Assembly (NCBI RefSeq): GCF_001424045.1
Contig: NZ_LMQB01000005.1
Span: forward strand, 1-49,908
Length of the DNA stretch: 49,908 nt
Direction of reading: 5' to 3'
Source of the DNA: Rhizobium sp. Leaf371
GTDB lineage: Bacteria; Pseudomonadota; Alphaproteobacteria; Rhizobiales; Rhizobiaceae
This document shows, piece after piece, positions 37,074 through 45,850 of this stretch. The notes below the pieces were generated by a model. The model had not been told where the DNA came from. It was given only the letters and a program-made list of their open reading frames with translations, and searched no databases. The position numbers and the translations under genes were made by a program. Positions within the stretch are counted from its first letter, which is position 1; every line of letters starts with the position of its first letter.

Positions 37074-37985
37074 TCAAACTGGCTTTCGTTTCGACGCGCT
37101 TTCGACCGTTGTCCAGAATATCTCGGCCAATTCAGTCATCCGGTTCCTGGGTCGGATCAGCACGATCTTGACCGGGACCACCCACTTCTCGTCACCCGCG
37201 ATCGCAAGCTTTCCTTGTGGCTCCAATTCGGAATTGGCAAGGCTGCGTGGTATCCAGGCGACACCTTTTCCTTCGAGTGCCAGCGCTTTCAAGACCATGG
37301 CCAAATGAGATGTGAACACGCGAACGAGATGCAATTCGGTGTGTGGCAGGTTGGCGGCAAGTATCCGACCCATGCCTGACTTCTCGTCGAATGACACGTG
37401 AGGAACGGGAGCCTCAGACGTGCCGGGTAATCTATGGATCGGCAAGCCATCCTCACCTTTGCTCGCGACTGGAAGAAGAACGTCCTTGGCGAGTTCCACG
37501 TGCTTGAAATCCGATTCATGCAAGCGGATTTCGCTGTTTGGATGGAAATGGCAAAGGAGAAACTGCGCTCGGCCTTCCGCCATCATCCTTTCACACTCGT
37601 TCATATTATCCGACAGAAGCCGGATCGGAACAGTCGCCACCGAAGAACCCAGACTCTGGACCCAACTGGGAAAAAAGGTGAACGACAAAGCGTGCGTCGC
37701 CGCAAATGTCAGGGTCGCAGTGGCGGACCGTTCCTGGTTCAGGTCCTGGGTTGCCCTCTCGATCCTTTGGAGAATATCGTTTGCGGCATCCAGCATGATT
37801 TCGCCCGCGGGCGTAATCCTGATGCGGTGCGTCGAACGGTCGACCAGAACTGATCCGCTCCAATCTTCAAGGGCCTTTATCCGTCGACCAAAAGCGGGCT
37901 GGGTAATGTTGCGCACCTCCGCTGCCCTTGAGAAATTGTGGGTGTCGGCGAGAGCGCGCAAATCGTGAAGCCAGGCAGTATCCAT
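37074..37985 (-). CDS. LysR-family regulator, probable activator of the tartrate operon
   Basis: The 303-residue protein has the N-terminal LysR winged helix (LHDLRALADTHNFSRAAEVR, NITQPAFGRRIKALEDW) and a typical effector-binding domain (ATLTFAATHALSFTFFPSWV onward, GKGVAWIPRSLANSEL near the end). It is divergent from the TctC gene with a 125-bp gap. LysR proteins often activate a divergent operon in response to its substrate, and TtuA of Agrobacterium vitis tartrate regions is of this family. Regulation of the tartrate genes by tartrate is therefore likely but inferred. Confidence 0.88.
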   Translation of the reverse strand: MDTAWLHDLRALADTHNFSRAAEVRNITQPAFGRRIKALEDWSGSVLVDRSTHRIRITPAGEIMLDAANDILQRIERATQDLNQERSATATLTFAATHALSFTFFPSWVQSLGSSVATVPIRLLSDNMNECERMMAEGRAQFLLCHFHPNSEIRLHESDFKHVELAKDVLLPVASKGEDGLPIHRLPGTSEAPVPHVSFDEKSGMGRILAANLPHTELHLVRVFTSHLAMVLKALALEGKGVAWIPRSLANSELEPQGKLAIAGDEKWVVPVKIVLIRPRNRMTELAEIFWTTVESASKRKPV

Positions 37986-38016
37986 CTCATCCTCATCACT
38001 TACGGCATCAATTGAA

Positions 38017-38027
38017 GCCGAAACGGC
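38017..38027. promoter_or_regulatory. Short palindrome between LysR and TctC genes
   Basis: GCCG-AAA-CGGC is a perfect inverted repeat about 30 bp upstream of the LysR start and 84 bp before the TctC start. The position suits a LysR site, but the repeat is short and lacks a clear T-N11-A pattern. Confidence 0.25.
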
Positions 38028-38110
38028 ATTGGACCGTCAATCGCTTGTTCGCGAGTGTGTTGCATTGAGGAGTGCCGTTGTTGGAGACGACGGCAAATGG
38101 GAGGAAGACA

Positions 38111-39076
38111 ATGAAGTTACTACCGATCATAGCTGCATTTACACTATCCGTCACCCCGGTTTTTGCCGCAGACTACCCGGAACGCAACATATTCATGGTG
38201 GTCCCGTACGCAGCGGGCGGGCCGACCGATACCATCGCCCGACTGACTGCAGACGCCATGTCAAAGTCTCTCGGCAAGCAGATCGTCGTGGAGAACGTTG
38301 CGGGTGCCGGTGGAACGATCGGTGCCCGGCGTGTGGCAGACGCGGATCCGGACGGCTATACGATACTCGTTCATCATATCGGAATGGCGACCGCTCCCGC
38401 ACTTTATCGGCAGTTGCCCTATAAGCCGACGGAAGCGTTTGAGCCGATTGGCCTTGTCAGCGACGCTGCTATGACGGTGATTGCGCGCAATGAGTTCCCG
38501 GCTTCGACGTTTCAGGAACTCGTCGTCTACATCAAGCAGAACGGAAACAAGGTAACCTATGCCCATGCCGGGATCGGAGCCGCGTCCCACCTTTGCGGCA
38601 CGTTGTTCATGTCAACCGTCGGCACGCAAATGACGACCGTTCCCTACAAGGGTAATGGTCCGATCATGACCGACCTGCTTGGCGGCCAGATCGATATGAC
38701 CTGCGACCAGGCGACGAACACTGTCGGTCCGATCACGCAGAAACAGGTGAAGGCATACGCGATCACCAGTGACGCACGCGCTGAAACGCTGCCAGATGTG
38801 CCAACGACCACAGAGGCCGGATTGCCCGAATTTAAAGTCGGCGTCTGGCATGGCGTGTATGCGCCCAAGGGCACTCCGAAGGACGTCCTTGACAAGCTGA
38901 CGTCGGCACTCCAGGCCGCAATGGACGACGCCGTCCTGAAGGAACGCTTCGCGCAGATCGCTACTATGCCTGCGACGAAGGACCAGGCGACCCAGGAGGC
39001 GCTCCGTACCAAGCTCGATAGCGAAATCAAGCGATGGGATCCCATCATCAAGGCTGCCGGACAGTTCGCAGATTAA
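38111..39076 (+). CDS. tctC: Tripartite tricarboxylate transporter, periplasmic binding protein
   Basis: The 321-residue protein has a signal peptide (MKLLPIIAAFTLSVTPVFAA) and the TctC/Bug fold (YPERNIFMVVPYAAGGPTDT, VENVAGAGGTIGARRVADAD, PYKGNGPIMTDLLGGQID). Bug proteins bind di- and tricarboxylates; with tartrate enzymes downstream the likely ligand is tartrate. ATG 38111 follows GGGAGGAAG; the open frame from 38072 is not signal-like. It is the first gene of the operon, 51 bp before TctB. Confidence 0.93.
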   Translation: MKLLPIIAAFTLSVTPVFAADYPERNIFMVVPYAAGGPTDTIARLTADAMSKSLGKQIVVENVAGAGGTIGARRVADADPDGYTILVHHIGMATAPALYRQLPYKPTEAFEPIGLVSDAAMTVIARNEFPASTFQELVVYIKQNGNKVTYAHAGIGAASHLCGTLFMSTVGTQMTTVPYKGNGPIMTDLLGGQIDMTCDQATNTVGPITQKQVKAYAITSDARAETLPDVPTTTEAGLPEFKVGVWHGVYAPKGTPKDVLDKLTSALQAAMDDAVLKERFAQIATMPATKDQATQEALRTKLDSEIKRWDPIIKAAGQFAD

Positions 39077-39127
39077 CGATGATGGTTCGGCTGCGGGGTA
39101 AAGCCCGCAGCCGAACGGAGGGCTTCT

Positions 39128-39580
39128 ATGGATATCAAGAATATTGCCGCCTCCGGCACGCTGCTGGCTGTCGGGATCGGGTTCGGCATTTCATCCATAT
39201 TTACAATGGATGTCGGATCCGCGCTCAGAATGGGCCCCGGCTATTTCCCTCTGATCCTGTCGATCGTCATTACCGTGATCGGCGTCGTTATCGGAATCAA
39301 GGCTCTGAGGGACACTGAAGCCTTTCACCCGCAGATCGCACCCTTGAGGGCTCTGGCGGCCATCATCATCGCGCCGATCCTGTTCGGCCTGACTGTTAGA
39401 GGACTGGGGTTTGTGCCGGCAGTGACGCTCACTTCATTGTCTGCGGCAACCGCGGCGACCGGGCAGAGACCGCTCGTCGTTCTCGCCATCACGCTCGGCA
39501 TCACCGTCTTCTGTCTGGCTGTGTTCTATTATGGCCTCGGGCTTCCCGTCCGTCTTATCGGCCCTTGGTTGGGAGCTTAA
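39128..39580 (+). CDS. tctB: Tripartite tricarboxylate transporter, small membrane subunit
   Basis: A 150-residue protein with four predicted transmembrane segments (for example SGTLLAVGIGFGISSIF, LILSIVITVIGVVIGIKAL and a C-terminal LAITLGITVFCLAVFYYGLG). Size, position between tctC and tctA, and the RMGPGYFPLIL motif identify it as TctB. It is thought to stabilise or couple the large subunit. The stop lies three bases before the tctA start. Confidence 0.9.
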   Translation: MDIKNIAASGTLLAVGIGFGISSIFTMDVGSALRMGPGYFPLILSIVITVIGVVIGIKALRDTEAFHPQIAPLRALAAIIIAPILFGLTVRGLGFVPAVTLTSLSAATAATGQRPLVVLAITLGITVFCLAVFYYGLGLPVRLIGPWLGA

Positions 39581-39583
39581 GCT

Positions 39584-41092
39584 ATGATGGACCTTATCGG
39601 AAATCTAGGGATGGGCCTAAGCGCGGCTCTGACGCCCTACAATATTCTCTTCTGTTTCGTTGGCACACTGCTCGGAACGCTGGTCGGTGTTCTCCCGGGA
39701 ATCGGCCCAACGGCGACGATTGCCATGCTGCTGCCGATCACCTTGTCTCTTTCGCCCGAGACATCCCTGATCATGCTTGCTGGCATATATTACGGCGCGC
39801 AGTATGGCGGCTCGACGACCGCGATCCTGATCAATCTGCCGGGCGAATCCTCGTCGGCCGTGACAGCTCTGGATGGATACCAGATGGCCCGGCAGGGCAG
39901 GGCAGGGCCGGCGCTTGCAGCTGCGGCTCTCAGTTCCTTCTTTGCCGGCACCATCGCGACCGTCGTCGTGGCCGCTCTTGCGCCGCCCTTGACAACGATC
40001 GCGTTGAAGTTCGGGTCGCCGGAGTATTTCGGTCTGATGGTGCTCGGGCTCGCTGCCTCCATCGTTCTTGCTCGCGGCTCGGTGCTGAAGACGATTGCCA
40101 TGGTCTCGATGGGCCTCGTCTTCGGGCTTGTGGGAACAGACATCAACACCGGCGCAATGCGTTTCACACTGGGGCGGCCGGAACTGGCGGATGGCCTGAA
40201 TTTTGTCGCCGTTGCCGTGGGTCTGTTCGGCATTGCCGAAATCCTGCGGAACCTGGAAGCGACGATGGAGCGAACCGCCGTCGTCAAACGCGTAGCGGGT
40301 CTCTGGCCCAGCCGCGCGGATCTGAAGGCCATGATCGGGCCGGCATTGCGCGGAACGATGCTCGGGTCTGCCCTCGGCGTCCTTCCGGGTGGCGGCGCGA
40401 TCCTTGCGTCCTTCGCTTCCTACGCGCTGGAGAAGGAAATCTCCAAAACGCCGGAACGCTTCGGCAATGGCGCGATCGAGGGCGTCGCCGGACCGGAGGC
40501 CGCCAACAATGCCGGGGCTCAGACATCCTTCATTCCGATGCTGACCCTCGGCGTACCTGCCAATCCGGTCATGGCGCTGATGATCGGCGCGATGATCATC
40601 CAGGGCATCGTGCCAGGCCCGCAGGTGGCAACCGAGCAACCCGTCCTTTTCTGGGGATTGATCGCTTCGATGTGGATCGGCAATCTGCTGCTCGTCATCC
40701 TCAATCTGCCATTGATCGGCCTGTGGGTTAAGCTTCTGACCGTTCCCTACACGGTGCTGTTTCCGGCAATCCTCGCCTTCGCGTCGATTGGTGTCTATAG
40801 CGTGAACTCCAACACCTTCGATCTCTATGTGATGGCGGCGTTCGGTATCTTCGGCTATGCCTTGTCGAAACTTGATTTCGAGCCTGCGCCCATGCTGCTG
40901 GGCTTTGTGCTCGGCCCCCTGCTGGAGGAGCATCTGCGCAGGGCGATGACGATTTCGCACGGCGACGTTTCCGTCTTCTTTACCCGACCCATCAGCGCAG
41001 GGCTTCTGACGGTTGCCCTCATCGTGCTGATCGTCGCCTTTCTCCCCAATATCGCGAGACGTCGCAACCAGGTCTTCGTCGAGGAAGACTGA
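39584..41092 (+). CDS. tctA: Tripartite tricarboxylate transporter, large membrane subunit
   Basis: The 502-residue protein has about 11-12 hydrophobic helices and the TctA signature segments FVGTLLGTLVGVLPGIGPTA, TAILINLPGESSSAVTALDG and a repeated inverse motif GSALGVLPGGGAI with EAANNAGAQTSFIPMLTLGV. It forms the sodium- or proton-driven carboxylate channel with TctB, fed by TctC. It is followed 12 bp later by the tartrate dehydrogenase gene, tying the transporter to tartrate-type substrates. Confidence 0.95.
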   Translation: MMDLIGNLGMGLSAALTPYNILFCFVGTLLGTLVGVLPGIGPTATIAMLLPITLSLSPETSLIMLAGIYYGAQYGGSTTAILINLPGESSSAVTALDGYQMARQGRAGPALAAAALSSFFAGTIATVVVAALAPPLTTIALKFGSPEYFGLMVLGLAASIVLARGSVLKTIAMVSMGLVFGLVGTDINTGAMRFTLGRPELADGLNFVAVAVGLFGIAEILRNLEATMERTAVVKRVAGLWPSRADLKAMIGPALRGTMLGSALGVLPGGGAILASFASYALEKEISKTPERFGNGAIEGVAGPEAANNAGAQTSFIPMLTLGVPANPVMALMIGAMIIQGIVPGPQVATEQPVLFWGLIASMWIGNLLLVILNLPLIGLWVKLLTVPYTVLFPAILAFASIGVYSVNSNTFDLYVMAAFGIFGYALSKLDFEPAPMLLGFVLGPLLEEHLRRAMTISHGDVSVFFTRPISAGLLTVALIVLIVAFLPNIARRRNQVFVEED

Positions 41093-41104
41093 TCGAATTG
41101 GAGC

Positions 41105-42193
41105 ATGACTTTGGAAAACAGAACTAACCGCATACACAAGATCGCCTCCATCGCCGGAGACGGAATCGGCAAGGAAGTCGTACCAGAGGGCCTGCGAGTC
41201 CTTGAAGCGGCCTCGAAGAGGTTTGGCTTCAATCTACAAATCGACACCTTCGACTTCGCCTCCTGCGATTACTACGTGAAGCATGGGCAGATGATGCCAG
41301 AAGACTGGAAGGCGCAGATCGGCAGCCACGACTCCATCTTCTTCGGCGCTGTCGGCTGGCCGGAGATCGTGCCCGATCATATTTCGCTGTGGGGTTCGCT
41401 CATTCAGTTCCGGCGCGAGTTCGACCAGTATGTCAGCCTGCGGCCAGTGCGGCTGATGCCGGGTGTGACCTCGCCGCTCGCCGGCAGAGGACCCGGCGAT
41501 ATCGACTTCTATGTTGTGCGCGAGAACACGGAAGGTGAATATTCATCCGTCGGCGGGCGCATCTTTCCGGGAACCGAACGGGAAACTGTTTTGCAGGAAA
41601 CGGTGATGACGCGCATCGGCGTCGATCGGATCCTCAAGTTCGCCTTCGATCTCGCCCAGACCCGCCCCCGCAAGCGGCTGACATCCGCCACCAAGTCTAA
41701 CGGCATCTCGATCTCGATGCCCTATTGGGACGAGCGGGTCGAGGAGATGGCCAAGTCCTATCCCGATATCACCTGGGACAAGTATCATATCGACATTCTG
41801 TGCGCCCATTTCGTGCTCAACCCGGACCGCTTCGATGTCGTTGTCGCTTCGAACCTCTTCGGCGACATCCTGTCGGATCTGGGACCGGCTTGCACGGGCA
41901 CGATAGGCATCGCGCCATCGGGAAACATCAACCCGGAGCGGAAATTCCCCTCGCTCTTCGAACCCGTCCACGGGACGGCGCCGGACATCGCGGGGCAGGG
42001 CATTGCAAATCCGATCGGACAGATATGGTCGGCAGCGATGATGCTGGATCATCTCGGAGAGCATGAAGCAAGCGCGGCCGTCATGGCAGGCATCGAAACG
42101 GTTCTCGCCGATGAGAGGCTGCGGACACGCGACCTGGGCGGCAAGGCGGACACCGTAACGTGCGGAAAGGCCGTTGCGGACAGTCTCGGGTAA
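41105..42193 (+). CDS. ttuC: Tartrate dehydrogenase/decarboxylase (TtuC-like), or D-malate dehydrogenase
   Basis: The 362-residue enzyme belongs to the isopropylmalate/isocitrate dehydrogenase family. It has IASIAGDGIGKEVVPEGLRV, FFGAVGWPEIVPDHISLW, the substrate-site DFYVVRENTEGEYSS and the metal/cofactor region VVASNLFGDILSDLG with EPVHGTAPDIAGQGIANPIG. TtuC enzymes oxidise L-tartrate, decarboxylate meso-tartrate to D-glycerate, and also act on D-malate, using NAD and Mn. The WGSLIQFRREFDQYVSLRPV segment suits the tartrate/D-malate subgroup rather than LeuB. Its operon with TctCBA and TarD supports tartrate. The start ATG 41105 is close behind GGAG. Confidence 0.85.
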   Translation: MTLENRTNRIHKIASIAGDGIGKEVVPEGLRVLEAASKRFGFNLQIDTFDFASCDYYVKHGQMMPEDWKAQIGSHDSIFFGAVGWPEIVPDHISLWGSLIQFRREFDQYVSLRPVRLMPGVTSPLAGRGPGDIDFYVVRENTEGEYSSVGGRIFPGTERETVLQETVMTRIGVDRILKFAFDLAQTRPRKRLTSATKSNGISISMPYWDERVEEMAKSYPDITWDKYHIDILCAHFVLNPDRFDVVVASNLFGDILSDLGPACTGTIGIAPSGNINPERKFPSLFEPVHGTAPDIAGQGIANPIGQIWSAAMMLDHLGEHEASAAVMAGIETVLADERLRTRDLGGKADTVTCGKAVADSLG

Positions 42194-42500
42194 TATGCAT
42201 TGCTGCAGCAGTGAATGTGCCAGCAACAGAGCCATGAAGCTGAATTTGCATTGGAATATGCGATTTTGTGAAGGTGAACAAGGCCATTAACCTCGAGTAA
42301 TCTGGAGTTCTCAGCAAAGTCTTCGGCCGCCTCGTTGCAAATGGCAATGCCGAAATGGCATCAATAGAAATCGTCAGAGCATTGGAATTTGCAGCTGCGG
42401 CTGGCTACCAAGGAGGCAACAGTCCGGTCGTCTGATCGCTACGAAGTTGCGGCGGAGCGCCACCATTCGCTATCTATTTTAAACTAAAACAGAGGTTAAA
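42194..42500. other. Gap between the two tartrate enzyme genes
   Basis: This 307-bp stretch has no recognisable gene. One frame is open between about 42310 and 42435 (VFGRLVANGNAEMASIEIVR, then ALEFAAAAGYQGGN), but has no clear start or homologue I can name. The last bases carry the ribosome site (AGAGG) of the next gene. tarD may have its own promoter here. Confidence 0.45.
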
Positions 42501-43664
42501 ATGCGTATCATCGACGTCTGCGAAGTCACCAAACCAATCGCTTCGCCCATCCGCAACGCCTATATCGACTTCTCGAAGATGACGGCGAGCCTCGTCGCCG
42601 TTGTCACCGATGTTGTGAAGGACGGCCGTCGGGTCGTTGGCTATGGTTTCAACTCGAACGGCCGTTATGGCCAGGGCGGCTTGATCCGCGAGCGGTTCAA
42701 GGACCGCATCCTGCAGGCAGACCCGAACAGCCTGATCAACGATGAGGGCACCAACCTCGATCCGCACAAGATCTGGTCGACTATGATGATGAATGAAAAG
42801 CCCGGCGGTCATGGAGAGCGCTCGGTCGCCGTCGGAACGCTCGACATGGCGATCTGGGATGCGGTCGCGAAGATTGAAGGCAAACCTCTGTTCCGCATGT
42901 TGGCCGATATGAAGGGCCGTGAGGCCAACCCGAAGGTCTTCGTCTACGCCGCTGGCGGCTACTACTACCCCGGCAAGGACAACAGCGCGCTGCGCAAGGA
43001 AATGCGCGGCTATCTCGATCGCGGCTACAATGTGGTCAAGATGAAGATCGGCGGCGCCTCCATCGACGAAGACCGCGCCCGCATCGAATCTGTGCTGGAG
43101 GAAATCGGTTCCGAGGCGAAGCTCGCGGTGGACGCGAACGGTCGCTTCGATCTGGAGACCGGCATCGCCTACGCCAAGATGCTGCGCGACTACCCGCTGT
43201 TTTGGTACGAGGAAATTGGGGACCCGCTCGACTATTCGCTGCAGGCCGCGATCTCCGAGTTCTACGACGCTCCGATGGCAACTGGCGAGAACCTCTTTTC
43301 CCACCAGGATGCCCGCAATCTGTTGCGCCACGGCGGCATGCGCCCTGACCGGGACTTCCTCCAGTTCGACTGCGCTCTTTCTTACGGTCTAGTCGAATAC
43401 CTGCGCACGCTCGAGGTTCTGCGCCAGTTCGGCTGGTCGCCGTCGCGCTGCATCCCGCATGGCGGTCACCAGATGTCGCTCAACATCGCCGCCGGTCTCG
43501 GCCTCGGCGGTAACGAGAGCTATCCAGATCTCTTCCAGCCCTATGGCGGCTTCCCGGACGGCGTGAAGGTCATCGACGGCCACATCACAATGCCGGAACT
43601 GCCGGGCATCGGGTTTGAAGGCAAATCCGACCTGATCAAGGTCATGCGCGAACTCGCCAAGTAA
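42501..43664 (+). CDS. tarD: D(-)-tartrate dehydratase
   Basis: The 387-residue protein is nearly collinear with the structurally studied Bradyrhizobium D-tartrate dehydratase of the enolase superfamily, whose numbering is two higher. The catalytic residues are in place: Lys182 (VVKMKIGG) and His320 (CIPHGGHQMS). The Mg ligands are Asp211 (AVDANGRF), Glu237 (WYEEIGDP) and Glu263 (MATGENLF). The enzyme dehydrates D-tartrate to oxaloacetate, which enters the TCA cycle. ATG 42501 follows AGAGG. It lies 307 bp after ttuC and is the last gene of the tartrate island. This is the firmest substrate assignment in the window. Confidence 0.95.
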   Translation: MRIIDVCEVTKPIASPIRNAYIDFSKMTASLVAVVTDVVKDGRRVVGYGFNSNGRYGQGGLIRERFKDRILQADPNSLINDEGTNLDPHKIWSTMMMNEKPGGHGERSVAVGTLDMAIWDAVAKIEGKPLFRMLADMKGREANPKVFVYAAGGYYYPGKDNSALRKEMRGYLDRGYNVVKMKIGGASIDEDRARIESVLEEIGSEAKLAVDANGRFDLETGIAYAKMLRDYPLFWYEEIGDPLDYSLQAAISEFYDAPMATGENLFSHQDARNLLRHGGMRPDRDFLQFDCALSYGLVEYLRTLEVLRQFGWSPSRCIPHGGHQMSLNIAAGLGLGGNESYPDLFQPYGGFPDGVKVIDGHITMPELPGIGFEGKSDLIKVMRELAK

Positions 43665-44030
43665 CGGAGTTTATGCGAGGAAGGCATGCCGCTCCCCGCA
43701 TTTTCCGATCGAGCGCCGCAAGCAATTATCGATGACATGCGGCATGCGCGCGGATCGGCTGGGCACCCCTCCATGTGCCATGAGGCGACCCACAATTGTC
43801 GTGCCGCCTCATCAAGTTTCCTTGGCCCATTTGAAAGATCGACAGCTCCCTGCCGAGAATGGGATGTAGTCAGGGACGAAATGGGTGTCATGAAACGACC
43901 GTTAACATGCGACCCCATGTTTCCGACCTACCTCTCGTATGGCGCCTAAGCAGAGGCGGAAACACTCTGCCGCCTCTGCGGTCTTATATGTTGTTTGCCG
44001 TTATAGAACGCTCGGTTCTATGGCTTACGT
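43665..44030. other. Convergent intergenic region
   Basis: This 366-bp gap lies between tarD (plus) and a minus-strand reductase-like gene. It holds a strong hairpin at 43950-43979 (listed separately). Short open frames on both strands show no recognisable product. Confidence 0.55.
43950..43979. terminator. Strong hairpin between convergent genes
   Basis: GCAGAGGCGG pairs perfectly with CCGCCTCTGC across a 10-base loop. The plus-strand flank (GGTCTTATATG) has only a poor T-run, so intrinsic termination is not certain, but the position between converging transcripts fits a bidirectional terminator. Confidence 0.65.
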
Positions 44031-44765
44031 TCAGCTTGTGATTTTGCGAATGCTGGCGACCATGGCTTCGCGTTCGAATGCAACGCTTCCATCGACAATC
44101 TCTTGCGTGATGAGTTCAAGGTTGTGAGGAAGGCGGGTCTTGTCGACAGACGAAAGTGCTTTCGTCATACCGGCTGCATCGAGTTCCGTGCAATAGGCGG
44201 GGCTTCCCGGCTGGAAACGCCAGGAATCCGAGAGCGGGCCAACATCCACGACATCGAAGCCAGTGTCATTAACGAGACCCGATACCACAGCTTTAGCAGC
44301 GGCATCATCTCCAGCGATCGGGATGGCCAGTCTGGAAGCCGCGCCACGTTTCGCGCCGCAGTCGGCGAGAGTGAAAGACAGGAGCGCGTTCCAGGCTTTG
44401 ACCAGAGGCTTCCCGATCTGCTCGCTGGCCCAGATGGTTTCCAGCTTTCCCTCTTGTACCTCTTCAATCGCGCCGTCCCGCATCGGATAGTAGTTGGACG
44501 TATCGACGACGATAACGCCTGCGGGAACAGCGGCAAGCACCGGTGCCAGTTCCGGATTTCGAGCAAAGGGTACGGAAAGGATGATGACCTCCACATCCCT
44601 GACCGCTTCGTCACGCGTAACGGCAGCAATTGCCGTGCCGTCAACGATGTCCTTGAGGGTTTCCGGACCTTTCGAGTTGGCCAGCTTCACGTCATGGCCG
44701 GCCTTTACCAGGATCCGCGCCAGATTTGCGCCGACCATTCCTGCTCCGATGATTCCGATTTTCAT
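44031..44765 (-). CDS. F420-dependent NADP reductase-like oxidoreductase (paralogue D)
   Basis: The 244-residue protein matches paralogues A-C in motif order: MKIGIIGAGMVGANLARILV, KLANSKGPETLKDIV, LSVPFARNPELAPVL, VVDTSNYYPMRDGAIEEV, GKPLVKAWNALLSFTLA and SWRFQPGSPAYCTE. ATG 44765 is preceded by AAAAGGAAAAATC; the frame stays open to 44843. It lies 89 bp downstream of an SDR gene that is divergent from a TetR gene, repeating the SDR plus reductase arrangement seen at 30-35 kb. The substrate is unknown. Confidence 0.83.
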   Translation of the reverse strand: MKIGIIGAGMVGANLARILVKAGHDVKLANSKGPETLKDIVDGTAIAAVTRDEAVRDVEVIILSVPFARNPELAPVLAAVPAGVIVVDTSNYYPMRDGAIEEVQEGKLETIWASEQIGKPLVKAWNALLSFTLADCGAKRGAASRLAIPIAGDDAAAKAVVSGLVNDTGFDVVDVGPLSDSWRFQPGSPAYCTELDAAGMTKALSSVDKTRLPHNLELITQEIVDGSVAFEREAMVASIRKITS

Positions 44766-44854
44766 GATTTTTCCTTTTTTCATGTTCATTCGCGGGATTT
44801 GCGAAATTTTGAAGGGTGTTCCGAAACGCGGCGGGAGCCGCATCGGCCACGTGG

Positions 44855-45730
44855 TCAGAGCATGTCGGACATGCCGAACGAGGTGAGCATACTGTTCTGA
44901 ATGGGGCGGACCGCCTCATTCAATTGATGGATACCGAAGTCCAGGCCCTCAGGCATAACGACCGTCCGCAACGGACGTCGCTCCGTAGATCCGATTAAAT
45001 CTGCAATGGAGACGGCAACGCTCTGAGGACGCGGGGGATTGGTGCCGTCTCCATCGTTAGCGTGCGCTTTGATTTGGCCCGGGATTGCCGCAACCTCGCC
45101 ATAGGATGCAAGAACAGCTTGGTCGGATGGCTCGGGGCTCGACGAGATAAGGTTGCTCGGGAATGGTCCGGGCTCGACGATGATCGAGTCAATACCAAAG
45201 CCCTTCAGCTCGTAACGATATGCCTCGGCAAGTGCCTCCAGGGCGAACTTGCTCGCCGAGTAAGTTCCGAAAAAGGGGAAGACCACACGACCCATCAGCG
45301 ATGTTACGTGGACAAGGAGCCCGCTGCCGGCAGCGCGCATATGCGGTAGAACGGCCCGGTCCGCTCGCACGGCGCCAAAGAAATTGACTGCAAACAGCCG
45401 TTCGATGTCTGCAACCGTATAGGCTTCCGTGATTCCAACCGGCATCAATCCGGCATTGTTGACAAGCACATCGATCTTTCCGTGCTCTTTCACGACCTTG
45501 TCGATCGTTGAATTGACGGAAACCTCGTCGGCGACGTCCATTTCACGAACGTGCAGCACATGTCCTTCGGCTGTCGCAGCGTCGAAGAGATCCTTGCGAA
45601 CCTGAGCGTTCCTCCCCTCCACGTCTCGCATGGTCGCAACCACCGTATGTCCTCGTCTTGCCAACTCCAGCACCGTAAGGTTCCCGAAGCCACTGCTGGC
45701 ACCAGTGACAACCACAACTTTTCTGCTCAT
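44855..45730 (-). CDS. Short-chain dehydrogenase/reductase (second module)
   Basis: The 291-residue SDR has the cofactor motif VVVVTGASSGFGNLTVLELA, the structural motif VLVNNAGLMPVG and the catalytic Ser in HVTSLMGRV with Tyr and Lys in YSASKFALEAL. The IIVEPGPFPSNL segment is typical of SDRs with an extended C-terminus. It likely reduces or oxidises a carbonyl/alcohol pair with NADP(H). ATG 45730 is preceded by AAGGAGATTTTGCG; the longer open frame from 45895 overlaps the TetR gene. Transcribed divergently from TetR and ahead of paralogue D. Confidence 0.9.
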   Translation of the reverse strand: MSRKVVVVTGASSGFGNLTVLELARRGHTVVATMRDVEGRNAQVRKDLFDAATAEGHVLHVREMDVADEVSVNSTIDKVVKEHGKIDVLVNNAGLMPVGITEAYTVADIERLFAVNFFGAVRADRAVLPHMRAAGSGLLVHVTSLMGRVVFPFFGTYSASKFALEALAEAYRYELKGFGIDSIIVEPGPFPSNLISSSPEPSDQAVLASYGEVAAIPGQIKAHANDGDGTNPPRPQSVAVSIADLIGSTERRPLRTVVMPEGLDFGIHQLNEAVRPIQNSMLTSFGMSDML

Positions 45731-45770
45731 CGCAAAATCTCCTTTATTAGAACTGGCAATCGCATCTATA

Positions 45771-45782
45771 TACAGACCTGTA
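45771..45782. promoter_or_regulatory. Inverted repeat, candidate operator of the second TetR
   Basis: TACAG-AC-CTGTA is a perfect repeat in the 120-bp gap between the SDR and TetR genes. A related repeat with the same ACAG/CTGT core follows at 45805. Confidence 0.6.
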
Positions 45783-45804
45783 TGTCCTTGCAATAGGGAA
45801 AAAT

Positions 45805-45818
45805 ACAGAATAGTCTGT
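45805..45818. promoter_or_regulatory. Second inverted repeat, candidate TetR operator
   Basis: ACAGA-ATAG-TCTGT shares the half-site with the repeat at 45771, about 35 bp away, and lies 33 bp before the TetR start. Two related sites between divergent genes mirror the layout of the first module, although the half-site sequences differ. Confidence 0.55.
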
Positions 45819-45850
45819 TCACAGCGAAACGACGGATAGGAGGTAAGGGA

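Noticed and set aside
39617-41137. A 506-codon open frame on the minus strand opposite tctA.
   Set aside because: It lies entirely against a confidently identified transporter gene; its translation is rich in His, Arg and Gln and matches no family. It is a GC-rich antisense shadow.
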